NCBI RefSeq assembly: GCF_900108065.1
Contig: NZ_FNVQ01000001.1
Coordinates: 496,001-560,000 of the forward strand
Length of the DNA stretch: 64,000 nucleotides
Direction of reading: 5' to 3'
Source of the DNA: Marinobacterium lutimaris
GTDB taxonomy: Bacteria > Pseudomonadota > Gammaproteobacteria > Pseudomonadales > Balneatricaceae
Under the pieces are notes generated by a model. It made no database searches. It was not told where the DNA came from and saw nothing but the letters and a program-made list of their open reading frames with translations. Of this stretch, positions 46,267 to 62,805 are shown one piece after another; within the stretch, counting starts at the first letter, position 1; each line of letters begins with the position of its first letter. A program made the position numbers and the translations under genes.

Positions 46267-46959
46267 TTAATGGCCGCTGGGGTGGATTTTTTGCAGTGAT
46301 GAGCGCACCCGTGAACGGAAAAAGAACAGGTGCCAGCGCTTGCCGCCTACCTGGCGCCAAAGGATCACGGCGCGGATCCCTGCCAGCAACAATGCACGGA
46401 TGCGCGCGGCGTTTTCGCTGTTCTGCAGATGGCGTGGATCGCCGCCCACCTGCACCCGGATGGTAAAGGTGCTGATGGTGTCCTGGTACAGAGCTGCGAT
46501 GCCGGCGATTACGTTGGAATGGGTGTAAATGGACGGGTCAAAGGCGCTGCTGGTGGCAGCGTTATCATCAGCAGGCTGATCGCCAAAGTAGTGTGCCTTT
46601 TGCTCCAGCTGGTCTAGACGCTTGCCGATCTCCTCGAGCATATCCGGTCGGTCCGCCAGTTTGCGTTCCAGCTGAATCAGCGTGAGTGCGTAACGCATCA
46701 CATCCGGGTTGATGCCGCCGGCACGTTTGTCGACCAGTTCCTGCATCTGCTTGAGGCCCAGCCCCAGATTGAACGGAAGATCATGAGTGCCGCCGTAGAC
46801 ATCCTCGGTCAGCTTGGGATCCGATACAAACAGGCTGGCGATGGAGGTTTCAAAACTGTTTTGGGCAATCATGCCGCGCCGGGCGATCTGTTCCACCAGG
46901 CTCACCGCCTGAAACAGACCGGCAAGCGCTATCGCCTGTTCGTCGTGTTCGCGTGCCAT
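46267..46959 (-). CDS. hflD: High frequency lysogenization protein HflD homologue
   Basis: 230-residue helical, membrane-associated protein; E. coli HflD controls lambda CII. Motifs LAGLFQAVSLVEQIAR and DLPFNLGLGLKQMQELV are typical. The start codon overlaps the mnmA stop by one base (TGATG), the conserved mnmA-hflD-purB order. Its cellular role outside phage lysogeny is not settled. Confidence 0.93.
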   Translation of the reverse strand: MAREHDEQAIALAGLFQAVSLVEQIARRGMIAQNSFETSIASLFVSDPKLTEDVYGGTHDLPFNLGLGLKQMQELVDKRAGGINPDVMRYALTLIQLERKLADRPDMLEEIGKRLDQLEQKAHYFGDQPADDNAATSSAFDPSIYTHSNVIAGIAALYQDTISTFTIRVQVGGDPRHLQNSENAARIRALLLAGIRAVILWRQVGGKRWHLFFFRSRVRSSLQKIHPSGH

Positions 46960-48074
46960 CAGGCGCTCTCCTCGGAAACGATACGGGATGTGGTTTCGAT
47001 AACGCCGCCGCCCAGGCATAGATCATCAAGATAAAACACCACGGACTGGCCCGGGGTGACGGCACGCTGCGGCTCGTCGAACTCGACGCGGTAGCCGCTG
47101 GCTGTTTTATGGATAACGCAATCCTGATCCGGTTGGCGGTAGCGCACCTTCGCCTTGCAGCGCAGCGGCAGTTGCGGCTCCTCGCCGCTGATCCAGAAAA
47201 TATCGGTGGCGGTAAGCCACTCGGCGAACAGCAGCGGGTGGTTCGTCCCCTGAACCGCGATCAGGACATTGCGGTTCAGATCCTTGCCGGCCACAAACCA
47301 GGGTTCTTCCGGGTAATCGTGGAGGCCACCGATACCCAGGCCCTGACGCTGACCGATGGTGTAGTACATCAGGCCCTGGTGGTCACCGATCACATCGCCG
47401 TCCGGCGTTTCGATCTTGCCGGGCTGAGCCGGCAGGTACTGCTTGAGGAAGTCGCTGAAGCGGCGCTCGCCAATAAAGCAGATACCGGTGCTGTCTTTCT
47501 TGTTGTGCGTGACCAGGCCGTGTTCTTCAGCCAGGGCGCGCACCGCCGGTTTTTCCAGTTCGCCGACAGGGAACAGGGTTAACGCCAGTTCGGCTTCACC
47601 CACCTGGTGCAGGAAATAGCTCTGATCCTTGTTGGCATCGAGCCCCTTGAGCAGAACAGCATGGCCGTCGCGATTCCCGCGGCGCACATAGTGCCCGGTG
47701 GCAATCAGGTCGGCGCCGAGCATCTGCGCATACTCGAGAAACGCTTTGAACTTGATCTCCCGGTTGCAGAGGATGTCCGGGTTCGGGGTGCGCCCGGCCT
47801 TGTACTCCTCCAGGAAGTGCTCAAACACATTGTCCCAGTATTCGGCGGCAAAGTTGGCCGTGTGCAGAGTGATACCGAGTTTGTCACAGACCGCCTGGGC
47901 ATCCGCCAGGTCATCCTTGGCGGTGCAGTATTCGGTGCCGTCATCCTCATCCCAGTTCTTCATGAACAGGCCTTCGACCTGGTAGCCCTGCTGCATCAGC
48001 AGCAGTGCGGAGACGGATGAATCGACGCCGCCGGACATGCCGACGATCACTTTGGTGGCGCTGGGTTCGCTCAT
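46959..48074 (-). CDS. mnmA: tRNA-uridine 2-sulfurtransferase MnmA
   Basis: Makes s2U34 in Glu, Gln and Lys tRNAs. The PP-loop is [12 protein letters not shown], the sulfur-relay cysteines lie in [11 protein letters not shown]-like and [10 protein letters not shown] segments, and ATGHYVRR is present. It has 371 residues. It heads the mnmA-hflD pair, with nudJ just upstream on the same strand. Confidence 0.96.
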   Translation of the reverse strand: MSEPSATKVIVGMSGGVDSSVSALLLMQQGYQVEGLFMKNWDEDDGTEYCTAKDDLADAQAVCDKLGITLHTANFAAEYWDNVFEHFLEEYKAGRTPNPDILCNREIKFKAFLEYAQMLGADLIATGHYVRRGNRDGHAVLLKGLDANKDQSYFLHQVGEAELALTLFPVGELEKPAVRALAEEHGLVTHNKKDSTGICFIGERRFSDFLKQYLPAQPGKIETPDGDVIGDHQGLMYYTIGQRQGLGIGGLHDYPEEPWFVAGKDLNRNVLIAVQGTNHPLLFAEWLTATDIFWISGEEPQLPLRCKAKVRYRQPDQDCVIHKTASGYRVEFDEPQRAVTPGQSVVFYLDDLCLGGGVIETTSRIVSEESA

Positions 48075-48093
48075 GGATTGGATATCTTTTCTC

Positions 48094-48540
48094 TCAGGGT
48101 TCGTGGATCAGCGAAAGTGGGTAACGGGTTCCCGCAAGATAGTCGTCGATACATTGCAGTACCAGTTTGCTGCGCAGCCTGTCGCCGCGTGCGGCGACCT
48201 CATCACGGGTCAGCCAGAGTGCCCGCTGGATACCGCTGTCGAGTTCCCGCTCCGGATCATGGGACAGGGCGTCGGCGATAAAGCAGGCGCGGTGGTAGGT
48301 CACTCCGTTGGAGGGCGCCTTGTAGACGTAAAGGCCGAGAAAGTGACTCGGCTCCACGTGCCAGCCTGTCTCTTCCAGCGTTTCACGACGGGCGGCCTCT
48401 ATGAAGGATTCATTTTCCTCCAGGTGCCCCGCGGGCTGGTTGATAACAAGCTGTCCCTCGGCGGAGAGTTCCTCAACCAGGAGGAAGCGGCCTTGGTGTT
48501 CGGCAATGGTGGCGACGGTGGCGTGTGGAGTCCAGCGCAT
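48094..48540 (-). CDS. nudJ: Nudix hydrolase, NudJ-type
   Basis: 148 residues with the Nudix box [23 protein letters not shown]. The opening [20 protein letters not shown] and the following PAGHLE match NudJ, an HMP-PP and nucleoside di/triphosphate phosphatase. It sits directly upstream of mnmA, as in other gammaproteobacteria. Confidence 0.92.
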   Translation of the reverse strand: MRWTPHATVATIAEHQGRFLLVEELSAEGQLVINQPAGHLEENESFIEAARRETLEETGWHVEPSHFLGLYVYKAPSNGVTYHRACFIADALSHDPERELDSGIQRALWLTRDEVAARGDRLRSKLVLQCIDDYLAGTRYPLSLIHEP

Positions 48541-48785
48541 GATTGAATAACTGCTTTTGGCTCAGAACGACGGTTTGACCCGTTTAGTCTATCAGTAAGC
48601 GTAACGGGAATGTTTTCGATTACTCTGCTTTGGGCAGATAATACCAGTAAAGCGGGTTGTGAATAAGCCGAAAGCAGCCAGGCCAAACGGGAAAACCACC
48701 CGGGGCGTCGCCATAAAAGATCTGCTCGCCGATGTAGTATCTGCGAATCGCGGGGCGGACGCTGCCAGGGCAACAGGAGATACGA

Positions 48786-49265
48786 GTGCAGTTAAACGAT
48801 ATCGGGGTACAGCAGGAAGATTTCGATCTGTCGGCCTTCAACAGGATGTTACGTCAGGGTGTTAGTGAATATGGGGCTGTGGTGACTTTTTCCGGTCTGG
48901 TGCGTGACTTTGCCGATGGATCGCTGGAGGCGCTGGAACTTGAGCACTATCCGGGCATGACCGAGCGCAGCCTGGAGAAAATAGTCGAACAGGCCAGGGC
49001 GCGCTGGGAGCTGGGAAATGTAGTCGTGCGCCACCGGGTTGGACGTATGGAACCGGGTGACGAGATTGTTTTTGTCGGCGTGACCAGCGCGCATCGCCTT
49101 GAAGCGTTCGAGGCGGCGCAGTTCCTGATGGATTATCTGAAACGTGATGCGCCGTTCTGGAAAAAAGAGATATCCGCTGGTCAGGAACACTGGGTCGAAC
49201 AGAAAGACACAGATCTCAAGGCCGCCGACTCCTGGGATTCTGAGAGCGATTCTTCCCAGGATTAG
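48786..49265 (+). CDS. moaE: Molybdopterin synthase catalytic subunit MoaE
   Basis: Inserts the dithiolene sulfurs into precursor Z with MoaD. Catalytic lysines lie in [14 protein letters not shown] take GTG at 48786 as the start, with aggag six bases upstream. 159 residues. Other moa genes (moaA, moaC, moaD) are not in this window. Its C-terminus overlaps convergent rluE by 50 bases. Confidence 0.92.
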   Translation: MQLNDIGVQQEDFDLSAFNRMLRQGVSEYGAVVTFSGLVRDFADGSLEALELEHYPGMTERSLEKIVEQARARWELGNVVVRHRVGRMEPGDEIVFVGVTSAHRLEAFEAAQFLMDYLKRDAPFWKKEISAGQEHWVEQKDTDLKAADSWDSESDSSQD

Positions 49266-49860
49266 AGCTTCTTGAGCCTGGGTTACGGGTTCGGCTGGGT
49301 TTCGCGGCGCTGACCGGCAGGTGGATTTCATCGCGTCGGTACTGGCCGGGCGCCAGTCCCTCCAGCGTCCAGCTGCCGATGGCATAGCGGATCAGTCTTA
49401 GTGTTGGGAAGCCCACCGCTGCGGTCATACGCCTCACCTGGCGGTTTCTTCCCTCACGTATTTTTAACTCCAGCCAGGAGGTTGGCTGGTTCGCGCGCTG
49501 GCGGATCGGTGGTTGGCGCTCCCAGACGTTCGGGGCGGTCAGTCGCTCCGCCTTGGCCGGCTTGGTCGGACCGTCTTTCAGTTCAACGCCACGGCGCAGC
49601 TGCTGGAGCGCCTCGTCGGTAATAATTCCTTCCACCTGCACCCAGTAGGTTTTTTCCAGCTTGAATTTTGGGTCCGCTATACGGCGCTGCAGTGCACCGT
49701 CTGAGGTCAGCAGCAGGAGTCCTTCAGAGTCGTAATCGAGCCGACCTGCGGCATAGACGTTCTTTTCGGTCACGAATTCGGCGAGGGTAGCGCGGCCTTC
49801 GTTATCGGTGAACTGGCTAAGTACCTGGAAGGGTTTGTTGAGTAATAATATCTCTGACAT
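49216..49860 (-). CDS. rluE: 23S rRNA pseudouridine(2457) synthase RluE
   Basis: 214 residues. The RsuA-family catalytic Asp is in [17 protein letters not shown], with [10 protein letters not shown] and FPTLRLIR as further motifs. It lacks an S4 domain, as expected for RluE, and has a basic C-terminal tail. It overlaps moaE at the 3' end. Confidence 0.93.
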   Translation of the reverse strand: MSEILLLNKPFQVLSQFTDNEGRATLAEFVTEKNVYAAGRLDYDSEGLLLLTSDGALQRRIADPKFKLEKTYWVQVEGIITDEALQQLRRGVELKDGPTKPAKAERLTAPNVWERQPPIRQRANQPTSWLELKIREGRNRQVRRMTAAVGFPTLRLIRYAIGSWTLEGLAPGQYRRDEIHLPVSAAKPSRTRNPGSRSSNPGKNRSQNPRSRRP

Positions 49861-50118
49861 GGCGCTGTTTGCTGCTTTTACGGGGGTGAGGTAGGGAAGA
49901 AACTGGTGCCTATTCTAAAACGAGGTGGGCTGGGTGCACAGGGAAGGCGCGGGAGAAATCCGCAGATTACGCGGGAATCCACGCGGGGCGGGATGTCGCC
50001 GCATTGGCTGTAAATGGGCCTGAATGATCTCGCGAGCATGTCAGAAACCATGGGATTGCATTCGCGATCCCGAACATGCCCGATACTGATGACCCGGATT
50101 GCTCCGGGAGATCGAAGA

Positions 50119-50325
50119 TCAGTCCAGTGTGCGTATATTGACGGCGTGTATGCCTTTGGGGCCGTCCTTGGTGTCAAACTGAACAGTCTGTCCGGCTTTC
50201 AGGCTCTTGTAGCCTTCGGCCAGAATCGCAGAAAAGTGGGCAAACAGTTCCTCTTCGTATGCTTCTGAGAGGATAAAGCCATAACCTTTGGCGTTGTTAA
50301 ACCACTTCACTTTCCCTGTTTGCAT
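50119..50325 (-). CDS. cspD: Cold-shock-domain protein CspD
   Basis: 68 residues: GKVKWFNNAKGYGFIL with the RNP1 motif and a second strand block ending VNIRTLD. RNP2 is VFxHF-like as LFAHFSA. CspD inhibits DNA replication in stationary phase in E. coli. It is divergent from clpS-clpA, exactly the E. coli order. Confidence 0.93.
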   Translation of the reverse strand: MQTGKVKWFNNAKGYGFILSEAYEEELFAHFSAILAEGYKSLKAGQTVQFDTKDGPKGIHAVNIRTLD

Positions 50326-50568
50326 AATCTACTCCCGTTGATTTCGCTCTACTGAGGCCCCATCCATAGCTAAATGTGGACGGAACCGAATGCGAACCCC
50401 TACGTCCTGCGCGGCGTAGAAGGTACTCCTTTACATCATTGCAGGGACTGCAGATACTGGAGAAACACTCCTGCTTTTCGCGGCAGTATAACATCTGGTC
50501 AGTGCGACACTAGACCCAATACTCAGGAAATAGATCTCCCTATATAAGGTTAGAGAAATCAGTTGCTT

Positions 50569-50931
50569 ATGTCGTTTTATAGGAACAGTATCAAGGGGAT
50601 GGCGGACGACTCCGATGAAGAGCATCATGGTGGTCAGGGTGGCTCAATCGCCACCGAAAAAGCCAAGCCGGAACTTAAAAAACCACCGATGTATCGTGTG
50701 GTTTTGATGAACGATGACTACACCCCCATGGATTTTGTGGTTGAAGTTCTGATGATTTTTTTCAATATGAATCAGGAAAAGGCGACACAGGTAATGTTGT
50801 CGGTCCATACTCAGGGAAAGGGGGTGTGTGGCGTATTTACCAAGGATGTTGCTGAAACCAAAGCGGCTCAGGTGAATCAATATTCACGTGAGAACAAGCA
50901 TCCGCTGCTTTGTGAAGTAGAGTCGGTCTGA
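50569..50931 (+). CDS. clpS: ATP-dependent Clp protease adaptor ClpS
   Basis: Adaptor that delivers N-degron substrates to ClpAP. Conserved [23 protein letters not shown], then [17 protein letters not shown], then [15 protein letters not shown] chose the ATG at 50569 (120 residues, close to the Pseudomonas length); an ATG at 50599 (110 residues) is also possible, and no start has an ideal Shine-Dalgarno site. It precedes clpA by 15 bases. Confidence 0.95.
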   Translation: MSFYRNSIKGMADDSDEEHHGGQGGSIATEKAKPELKKPPMYRVVLMNDDYTPMDFVVEVLMIFFNMNQEKATQVMLSVHTQGKGVCGVFTKDVAETKAAQVNQYSRENKHPLLCEVESV

Positions 50932-50946
50932 CAGGAGGCTGCAGCC

Positions 50947-53205
<2,259 letters not shown>

Positions 53206-53247
53206 AAGCGCTGCTCACCGTCTGTGTCGTTTATTGCGCTCGCGAGA

Positions 53248-53466
<219 letters not shown>

Positions 53467-53595
53467 TCAATCGTTACCTCTGGGCTGTTTTTTGTACCCG
53501 GCTGGATACGCGCCGGTCGGAAAGCGCATTATTTTGCCTGAATCCCTCTGTTTTATCAAAGAGATTTGCAGTTTTAGCCTGTCTTCAGAGGTCGA

Positions 53596-54303
53596 TCAGA
53601 GACGGATCCACTGGTCTGCAACCAGCATGTCCAGAGGTTTGTAAGCGGTCTTGTAACTCATTTTTCGGCAATCCCTGACCCAGTAGCCCAGGTAGAGATA
53701 ATCGAGCCCCGCATTTTTGGCCGCCTCGATCTGCCAGAGAATGCCGTAGGTGCCAAGGCTGCGGCGCTCTTCGTCGGGATCGAAGAAGGTGTACAGCGCC
53801 GAAAGGCCCTGTTCCAGTTCGTCGGTCACGGCGATGGCGATCAGGTGGTCATCGGGGTCTCGGAACTCATAGAAACTGCTCGGTTGCTCGCCCTCAACCA
53901 GAAAGCTCATAAATTGGCTGGGAGAGGGGGGGAACATGTCGCCATCGGCATGACGCTCAGTGATGTAGCGGTCGTAAAGCCGGTAATACTCGATGGTAAG
54001 CTGGGGAGCTACTGACACCACTTTCAGATCGGCATTGCGACGCCAGATTCGGCGTTGGGTTTTGGTGGGGCTGAACTGGCGCACCGGGATACGTACCGAG
54101 ACACAGGCGTTGCAGCTGTCACAGTGTGGGCGGTAGATATGGGAGCCGCTGCGGCGAAATCCCAGGTCGCTCAGTTCGCTGTAGAGTGGGCCGTTTACTT
54201 CGGCCTGAGGGTCGACGAACAGGGTTTTTGCCTTGCGCCCTGGCAGGTAGCTGCAATCGTGCGGTGGCGTCGCATAAAAACGCAGGGTTTGCAGGTCACT
54301 CAT
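53596..54303 (-). CDS. bpt: Aspartate/glutamate leucyltransferase (Bpt/Ate family)
   Basis: Transfers Leu from Leu-tRNA to N-terminal Asp or Glu of proteins, making them N-degrons. 235 residues; Cys-containing GSHIYRPHCDSCNACVSVRIP at about residue 45 and YLYLGYWVRDCRKMSYK near the end are family marks. I chose the ATG at 54303, as the open frame upstream shadows aat. It is one base past the aat stop. Confidence 0.93.
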   Translation of the reverse strand: MSDLQTLRFYATPPHDCSYLPGRKAKTLFVDPQAEVNGPLYSELSDLGFRRSGSHIYRPHCDSCNACVSVRIPVRQFSPTKTQRRIWRRNADLKVVSVAPQLTIEYYRLYDRYITERHADGDMFPPSPSQFMSFLVEGEQPSSFYEFRDPDDHLIAIAVTDELEQGLSALYTFFDPDEERRSLGTYGILWQIEAAKNAGLDYLYLGYWVRDCRKMSYKTAYKPLDMLVADQWIRL

Positions 54304-54304
54304 C

Positions 54305-55012
54305 TTAGCCGCCTTTATTCTGATACAACCTTGTGGCGTGCCACTCATGGGGTGTGCCGGCCTCAAGTAGCCGGTTGAGTAGCTGGATAAACTCGTCGCG
54401 TGGGATTTCTCTGGCCCCCAGACTGGCAAGATGGTCGTTGTAGACCTGACAGTCAATCAAATCATAGCCCCAGTTCTTCAGATGTTCGACCAGATATGCA
54501 AAGCCGATTTTGGATGCGTCCGTACGGCGGCTGAACATCGATTCACCAAAGAAAATTCTGCCCATTGCAATGCCGTAAAGACCGCCGACCAGCTCGTCCT
54601 GATCCCAAACCTCAACGGAGTGGGCTGCGCCCATGTGGTGAAGGCTGCAGTAGGCATTTTTAATATCCTGGCCGATCCAGGTGTCTTCAGAATATTGTCG
54701 CGGTGCGGCGCAGGCGTCTATGACTTGGGCAAAGTTTTTGTCAAAAGTGACTCTGAACTCTTCGCGACGCATCTTCTTGCGAAGACTGCGGGATATATGG
54801 AGTTCATCGGGGAAGAGCACGCAGCGTGGGTTCGGGCTCCACCAGAGAATGGGCTCGTCGGCGTTGTACCAGGGGAAAATGCCATGGCGGTAGGCATTGA
54901 GTATACGTTGCGGGGAAAGGTCGCCGCCGGCGGCCAGGAGCCCATTGGGAGACTCCAGTGCCTGATTGACCGGCGGAAACTCATGGCGCGTCGGGTGAAG
55001 CCAGGGGATCAT
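54305..55012 (-). CDS. aat: Leucyl/phenylalanyl-tRNA--protein transferase
   Basis: Attaches Leu or Phe to N-terminal Arg or Lys. 235 residues; the conserved FPPVNQALESPNGLLAAGGDLS, then YRHGIFPWYN, then WWSPNPRCVL block is present. It forms a tight pair with bpt. ClpS/ClpA, which recognise the products, lie on the other side of infA. Confidence 0.96.
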   Translation of the reverse strand: MIPWLHPTRHEFPPVNQALESPNGLLAAGGDLSPQRILNAYRHGIFPWYNADEPILWWSPNPRCVLFPDELHISRSLRKKMRREEFRVTFDKNFAQVIDACAAPRQYSEDTWIGQDIKNAYCSLHHMGAAHSVEVWDQDELVGGLYGIAMGRIFFGESMFSRRTDASKIGFAYLVEHLKNWGYDLIDCQVYNDHLASLGAREIPRDEFIQLLNRLLEAGTPHEWHATRLYQNKGG

Positions 55013-55057
55013 CGATGCGCCTCTCCTGTTTACTGCTCAGGCTTTACTTAGCGGAGC

Positions 55058-56146
<1,089 letters not shown>

Positions 56147-56222
56147 TTAAGGCTCGGCGTCGACCTGCTAAGTATGGTATTTTTGCCACTTTACTGCAGG
56201 GTAACGCGTTAAGGATAAAAGC

Positions 56223-58979
56223 TTGAACGAAAAGCGTATCAATAGTTCGACAGCACTTGGATTGCAGCTGGCCCGGGTCGCCAAGGAGGCGGGGCTGGTG
56301 CTGTTGATCGGTTTAAACATTTTTTTACTGTTGGCGATACTGAGTTATGACCCCAAGGACCCGGGATGGTCACACATGGGGTATCAGGGGGAAATCTCCA
56401 ACCTCACTGGCGTCACCGGCGCCTGGATTGCCGATGTGGCGGTATCTCTGCTGGGCGTAGGTGCTTATCTGCTGCCAGTTCTGTTCATCTGGCCGTCGCT
56501 GCGGTTTTTGCGCCGGCGAGGCGCTGGCCTGCTGGATGCCATCCCATTCGTCATGTTGCGTCTCAGTGGCGCGATTCTGCTGATGATCGGCCTGACGGCA
56601 CTGGCATCTATGCACCTTTCCAACGATCAGCTGGACTACCCGTTTACGGCAGGTGGCTTGATTGGCCAGGCGGTATCCGACCTTTCAGTGGCCTGGCTCA
56701 GCATCGTTGGTGGTTCGGTGATGCACTGGACCCTGCTGCTGTTCGGTTTGACCCTCTACACCGAAATTTCATGGAAAACAGCATTGGAAGCCTGCGGCGG
56801 CAGCCTGTTGCGTGCCTGGGAGTTTGTTGCGGAACGGCTGAGTCGCCGTCGCAGCGCAGAGCCAGAACATGTCGATGATGAGGAATATGAGCAGGACGAA
56901 CCACTGTTTAAAAAGACGCCAGCGCAGAGTTCCCGTGCTCAGGTTCAGGCGCGGTCTGCCGTGCAGCCGACCCGCGCGGACGCTCGTGCCGAGGCAACTA
57001 TCCGTCAGCGTACTCAGCCTCTTAACAGCGAAGAACCGACACAGAGGGAGCGGGTTGAACCTTCATTCTCCCTTGATGGGCTCAGCGCCCGTGATAACGA
57101 CGCAGATGAGCCGGTAACCGATACGCGGGTCGCACGCGAAACTCGGGATGTTGAGGAAGCCGGACTTTCGCAGACTGGCGAAACACCTGAGATCGGCCGG
57201 GCAACCGGGCCCGTTTCTCATCCCGATGTATCGCCAGCGGCTGCAGCAGTGCCTGTGAGCAGGGCTGCAGAGCCCGCCATTGAGCAGAGCGAAGAGCCCG
57301 AAATCGAGGAGGAGATGCCTCCCTGGGAAGCCCCCGCGCAGCCGAGTCCGGCAGCGGATCTGCAGGCCGGAGCCAGCCGCAAGGGCGTGAAGATTGTGCC
57401 CCTGTCGGAATCGCATAAACCACTGGTTGATGACGAGCCTCCAGGCAATCAGCCATCCGGCACCACCAGCCGCAAGGCGGTACCCGTGCTGCCATCTCTG
57501 GATCTGCTTGATCCGCCTGAGCTGCAGACCGATCACGGATATACCGAAGATGAACTCGAAGACTTCTCCCGCCTGCTGGAGGCGAAGCTGAAAGACTTCG
57601 GTGTCGTGGCGGAAGTAGTTGAAGTGAATCCGGGACCGGTGATCACCCGTTTTGAGCTTCAACCTGCTCCGGGTGTTAAGGCCAGCAAGATCTCCAACCT
57701 GGCCCGTGACCTGGCGCGCTCCATGGCGGTAGCGGCTGTTCGTGTTGTCGAGGTTATTCCCGGCAAATCGGTGATCGGGATCGAGATTCCCAACTCAACA
57801 CGCCAGACCGTGCGTCTGAGCGAGGTGCTCAACGCCAAGCCCTATCTGGAAGCCAGCTCCCGCCTGACGCTGGCGCTGGGTAACGATATCGCCGGTAATC
57901 CGGTGGTGGCGAACCTGGCGAAGATGCCGCACTTGCTGGTGGCCGGTACCACCGGCTCCGGTAAGTCAGTTGGCGTTAATGCGATGTTGCTTAGTCTGCT
58001 GTTCAAGGCCACGCCCGATGAGGTGCGGCTGATGCTGGTGGACCCGAAGATGCTGGAACTGTCGATCTACGATGGCATTCCGCATCTGCTGACGCCGGTT
58101 ATTACCGACATGAAAGAGGCTGCCGGCGGTCTGCGCTGGTGTGTGGCCGAGATGGAGCGTCGCTATCGCCTGATGGCGAAAATGGGCGTGCGTAATATTG
58201 CAGGCTTTAACGAAAAACTGATCAAGGCTCAGGAAGAGGGAAAACCGCTGCGTGATCCGCTGTGGAATCCGCAGGAACAGGGGCTGGATCCGTCCGAGCC
58301 CGCGCCGTTCCTGGAGAGCCTGCCGTATATCGTCGTGGTGGTCGATGAGTTCGCCGACATGATGATGATGGTCGGCAAGAAGGTGGAAGAACTGATCGCC
58401 CGTATCGCCCAGAAGGCGAGGGCGGCGGGTATTCACCTGATCCTGGCGACCCAGCGTCCGTCGGTGGACGTTATCACCGGCCTGATCAAGGCGAACGTGC
58501 CGACCCGAATCGCTTTCCAGGTATCGTCCAAGATCGACTCGCGCACCATTCTCGACCAGTCGGGTGCGGAAAACCTGCTCGGATACGGTGACATGCTCTA
58601 CCTGCCGGCCGGCACAAGCCTGCCGAACCGTGTTCACGGTGCCTTCGTCAGTGACGACGAGGTGCATCGTACGGTTGAGGCATGGAAAGCGATGGGCGAG
58701 CCGGTCTATATCGACGAGATTCTCAGCGAGCCCGGCGGTGACGGCGGCGGTGGCAGCGGCAACCTGTTTGATGATGAAGCTGACCCCCTATATGACGAGG
58801 CAGTGGCATTTGTGACCGAAACACGTAAAGCCTCGATCTCGTCGGTGCAGCGCAAACTGAAGATCGGTTACAACCGCGCCGCACGAATGATTGAATCCAT
58901 GGAAGCCGCTGGTGTCATTTCAGAAGCGGGTTCCAACGGCCAGCGCGAAGTGCTGGCGCCGCCTCCACCGAGAGATTAA
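56223..58979 (+). CDS. ftsK: DNA translocase FtsK
   Basis: 918 residues. About four N-terminal membrane helices (to about residue 190), a Glu/Pro/Gln-rich linker (about 210-440), the RecA-like motor with Walker [17 protein letters not shown] and Walker [14 protein letters not shown], and a C-terminal winged-helix gamma domain. It coordinates chromosome segregation with division. I read TTG at 56223 as the start, with aaggat upstream, since the frame has no ATG before the membrane region. Confidence 0.95.
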   Translation: MNEKRINSSTALGLQLARVAKEAGLVLLIGLNIFLLLAILSYDPKDPGWSHMGYQGEISNLTGVTGAWIADVAVSLLGVGAYLLPVLFIWPSLRFLRRRGAGLLDAIPFVMLRLSGAILLMIGLTALASMHLSNDQLDYPFTAGGLIGQAVSDLSVAWLSIVGGSVMHWTLLLFGLTLYTEISWKTALEACGGSLLRAWEFVAERLSRRRSAEPEHVDDEEYEQDEPLFKKTPAQSSRAQVQARSAVQPTRADARAEATIRQRTQPLNSEEPTQRERVEPSFSLDGLSARDNDADEPVTDTRVARETRDVEEAGLSQTGETPEIGRATGPVSHPDVSPAAAAVPVSRAAEPAIEQSEEPEIEEEMPPWEAPAQPSPAADLQAGASRKGVKIVPLSESHKPLVDDEPPGNQPSGTTSRKAVPVLPSLDLLDPPELQTDHGYTEDELEDFSRLLEAKLKDFGVVAEVVEVNPGPVITRFELQPAPGVKASKISNLARDLARSMAVAAVRVVEVIPGKSVIGIEIPNSTRQTVRLSEVLNAKPYLEASSRLTLALGNDIAGNPVVANLAKMPHLLVAGTTGSGKSVGVNAMLLSLLFKATPDEVRLMLVDPKMLELSIYDGIPHLLTPVITDMKEAAGGLRWCVAEMERRYRLMAKMGVRNIAGFNEKLIKAQEEGKPLRDPLWNPQEQGLDPSEPAPFLESLPYIVVVVDEFADMMMMVGKKVEELIARIAQKARAAGIHLILATQRPSVDVITGLIKANVPTRIAFQVSSKIDSRTILDQSGAENLLGYGDMLYLPAGTSLPNRVHGAFVSDDEVHRTVEAWKAMGEPVYIDEILSEPGGDGGGGSGNLFDDEADPLYDEAVAFVTETRKASISSVQRKLKIGYNRAARMIESMEAAGVISEAGSNGQREVLAPPPPRD

Positions 58980-58983
58980 AGCT

Positions 58984-59616
58984 ATGCCGACCTATCTCAA
59001 GGGCGCAATGATCAGCGCTCTGTTCAGTATCAGTACCGCACTGCATGCCAGCGCAGTGGATCGACTCAGTGATCTGTTGACCCGTCATGACGGCATTCAG
59101 GCGGATTTTGAGCAATATACCGTCTCCGAAGAGGGTGGCCGCCAGGAGCACTCCAGCGGGGAGTTCGTGCTTGAGCGTCCGGCGCGCTTTGACTGGCATA
59201 CCGAGCTGCCCTTTGAGCAGCGTATCGTCAGCGATGGTGAATATATCTGGATCTATGATCCGGACCTGGAGCAGGTGACGCGCAAGTCCGCCGATAACCA
59301 GGTAGGCAGCGCACCGGCGATGATCCTCAGCGGCAACATCGAAGCGCTGGAAGAGCAGTTTGATGTTCGTCAGATCGACGATGCGCCCGATCGGGAGGTG
59401 TTCGAACTGGTCCCTCAGGAGGCTGATAGCGGCTTTGTCCGTATTCGCCTGCTGTTTAGCGGCGAGCTGCTGACCGAATTGCTGCTGGAGGATTCCCTGG
59501 GGCAGCGCACATCAATCATGCTGGATGACATCAAGGTCGATCCGGCGGTCGATGAATCCAGGTTCAATTTTGTTCCGCCTGATGGGGTGGATGTCATTCT
59601 GGATCCGGGGGCCTGA
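58984..59616 (+). CDS. lolA: Outer-membrane lipoprotein carrier protein LolA
   Basis: Periplasmic chaperone carrying lipoproteins from LolCDE to LolB. 210 residues with a signal peptide ([19 protein letters not shown], cleavage after LHASA). The core has [23 protein letters not shown] and [12 protein letters not shown]. It directly follows ftsK, the common order. Its stop overlaps the rarA start (TGATG). Confidence 0.94.
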   Translation: MPTYLKGAMISALFSISTALHASAVDRLSDLLTRHDGIQADFEQYTVSEEGGRQEHSSGEFVLERPARFDWHTELPFEQRIVSDGEYIWIYDPDLEQVTRKSADNQVGSAPAMILSGNIEALEEQFDVRQIDDAPDREVFELVPQEADSGFVRIRLLFSGELLTELLLEDSLGQRTSIMLDDIKVDPAVDESRFNFVPPDGVDVILDPGA

Positions 59617-60977
59617 TGCAGGATCTGTTCTCGGACCAGGCGGGCGGTTACGAGCCGCTGGCGGCAAGAATGCGTCCCCGCACGCTGGACGAATATATCG
59701 GCCAGGAACATCTGTTCGGTCGCAGTAAACCCCTGCGCCAGGCGCTGGAACAGGGTTCGGTTCATTCGATGGTGCTTTGGGGCCCACCCGGTGTGGGTAA
59801 AACCACCCTGGCGAAGCTCATTGCGAACCTTGTCGATGCCCACTTCGTCACTATCTCGGCGGTGCTGTCCGGTGTAAAGGATATTCGCCAGGCGGTGGAT
59901 CAGGCGAGCCAGGTGAAGATGCAGAGCGGTCGCAAGACCATCCTCTTCGTCGATGAGGTGCATCGGTTTAATAAGTCGCAGCAGGATGCGTTTCTGCCCT
60001 ACGTGGAGGACGGCACGGTCATCTTTGTGGGCGCCACCACCGAGAACCCTTCGTTTGAGCTGAATAACGCACTGCTATCGCGGGCGCGGGTCTATCTGCT
60101 GCGCTCGCTGGAAACGCCCGCTCTGCGCCAGATTATTGAAACTGCGCTTCACGATCAGGAGCGTGGCCTGGGACGGCGCAACCTGGTGTTTGGCGAAGGG
60201 GTAATCGATCGGTTGGCGGAAGCCGCCGATGGTGATGCACGTCGTGCCCTGAACCTGCTGGAGATCGCCGCCGATCTGGCGCGCACCGACGGGGCGAGCG
60301 AAACCGTCGATGCTGAGGTGCTCAAAGAGGTGCTTCAGGCCGGAGGTCGTCGTTACGATAAGGGCGGCGATCTGTTTTACGATCAGATCTCTGCGTTTCA
60401 CAAGTCGGTACGGGGCTCATCGCCGGACGGTGCGCTTTACTGGTACTGCCGTATGCTCGACGGCGGTTGCGATCCGCTTTATGTGGCCAGGCGCCTGGTG
60501 GCGATCGCCTCCGAAGATATCGGCAACGCCGACCCCCGCGCCATGCAGGTGGCGCTCTCTGCCTGGGATGCATTTGAGCGCGTGGGTCCTTCCGAGGGCG
60601 AGCGAGCCATCGCCCAGGCGGCGGTTTACTGCGCGATGGCGCCAAAGAGCAACGCGGTCTACAAGGCGTTTGCCCAGGCCATGGCCGATGTGCGCTCCGA
60701 CCCGAGCTACGCGGTGCCGGAGCACCTGCGTAATGCCCCTACCTCGCTGATGAAGGATATGGGCTACGGCGCCGAGTACCGCTACGCCCACGATGAGCCG
60801 GACGCCTACGCGGCCGGTGAAAAATATCTGCCGGAAGAGATCGCCGAGCGCAGCTATTACCAGCCGGAAAATCGCGGCCTGGAGATCAAGCTGGGCGAGA
60901 AGATGGAGCGTCTGCGCGCCTGGGATGCCCAGAGTCCAAAACAGCGCTATTCGGGGCCAAAAGGGAGCGGCCGATGA
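59616..60977 (+). CDS. rarA: Replication-associated recombination protein RarA (MgsA)
   Basis: 453-residue AAA+ ATPase of the RarA/WRNIP1 type that acts at stalled forks. Walker [15 protein letters not shown], Walker [16 protein letters not shown], sensor [12 protein letters not shown]. It is in the lolA-rarA-crcB-serS order; start and stop overlap both neighbours. Confidence 0.96.
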   Translation: MQDLFSDQAGGYEPLAARMRPRTLDEYIGQEHLFGRSKPLRQALEQGSVHSMVLWGPPGVGKTTLAKLIANLVDAHFVTISAVLSGVKDIRQAVDQASQVKMQSGRKTILFVDEVHRFNKSQQDAFLPYVEDGTVIFVGATTENPSFELNNALLSRARVYLLRSLETPALRQIIETALHDQERGLGRRNLVFGEGVIDRLAEAADGDARRALNLLEIAADLARTDGASETVDAEVLKEVLQAGGRRYDKGGDLFYDQISAFHKSVRGSSPDGALYWYCRMLDGGCDPLYVARRLVAIASEDIGNADPRAMQVALSAWDAFERVGPSEGERAIAQAAVYCAMAPKSNAVYKAFAQAMADVRSDPSYAVPEHLRNAPTSLMKDMGYGAEYRYAHDEPDAYAAGEKYLPEEIAERSYYQPENRGLEIKLGEKMERLRAWDAQSPKQRYSGPKGSGR

Positions 60978-61345
60978 TTCACTGGATACTGATCGCCGTC
61001 GGCGGTGCGCTGGGGGCTCTGGGACGCTACTGGGTCAGTGGTGTATTGAACAACGCCGAGCACCGGCTGCCGTTTGGCACCCTGACGGTTAACGTGCTCG
61101 GCTCCTTCCTGATGGGCGTCTGTTTTGTCCTGATCCTTGAAAAGGTGAAGCTGTCGCCGGAGATGCGGCCGCTGCTGATGACCGGCTTTATGGGCGCGTT
61201 CACCACCTTTTCCACCTTCTCGCTGGAGACGGTGGCGATGATTCAGGAGGGGCATATAATGTCTGCCCTGATTTATATATCATTGAGCCTCATTTTATGC
61301 CTGGTGGCGCTTTATGCCGGGCTGTTGCTGACCCGGATGATTTAA
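60974..61345 (+). CDS. crcB: Fluoride ion transporter CrcB
   Basis: 123-residue four-helix membrane protein (Fluc family): [19 protein letters not shown] and the FTTFSTF signature are present. Exports fluoride as a dimer. The ATG overlaps the rarA stop by four bases. No fluoride riboswitch is visible, so it may be expressed with its neighbours. Confidence 0.95.
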   Translation: MIHWILIAVGGALGALGRYWVSGVLNNAEHRLPFGTLTVNVLGSFLMGVCFVLILEKVKLSPEMRPLLMTGFMGAFTTFSTFSLETVAMIQEGHIMSALIYISLSLILCLVALYAGLLLTRMI

Positions 61346-61370
61346 ACCGGGCAGATGCCTTCATTACTGA

Positions 61371-62675
<1,305 letters not shown>

Positions 62676-62690
62676 GGCTGAGCTGCATGA

Positions 62691-62719
62691 AGAGGCCCCG
62701 CTATGACGGGGCCTCTCTA
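62691..62719 (+). terminator. Terminator after serS
   Basis: 10-bp stem agaggccccg / cggggcctct with loop ctatga, then a weak ctatttg tail. Confidence 0.7.
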
Positions 62720-62805
62720 TTTGTGGGCCTTGACCTGTCACAAAGCATCCAAGGATCAGTTGCGTATACTGCGCAGGACAGATCCAGTTCTAAGGAAATT
62801 TCAGG

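Noticed and set aside
60900-60980. Fluoride riboswitch before crcB
   Set aside because: This stretch is coding sequence of rarA, and I see no motif of that class.
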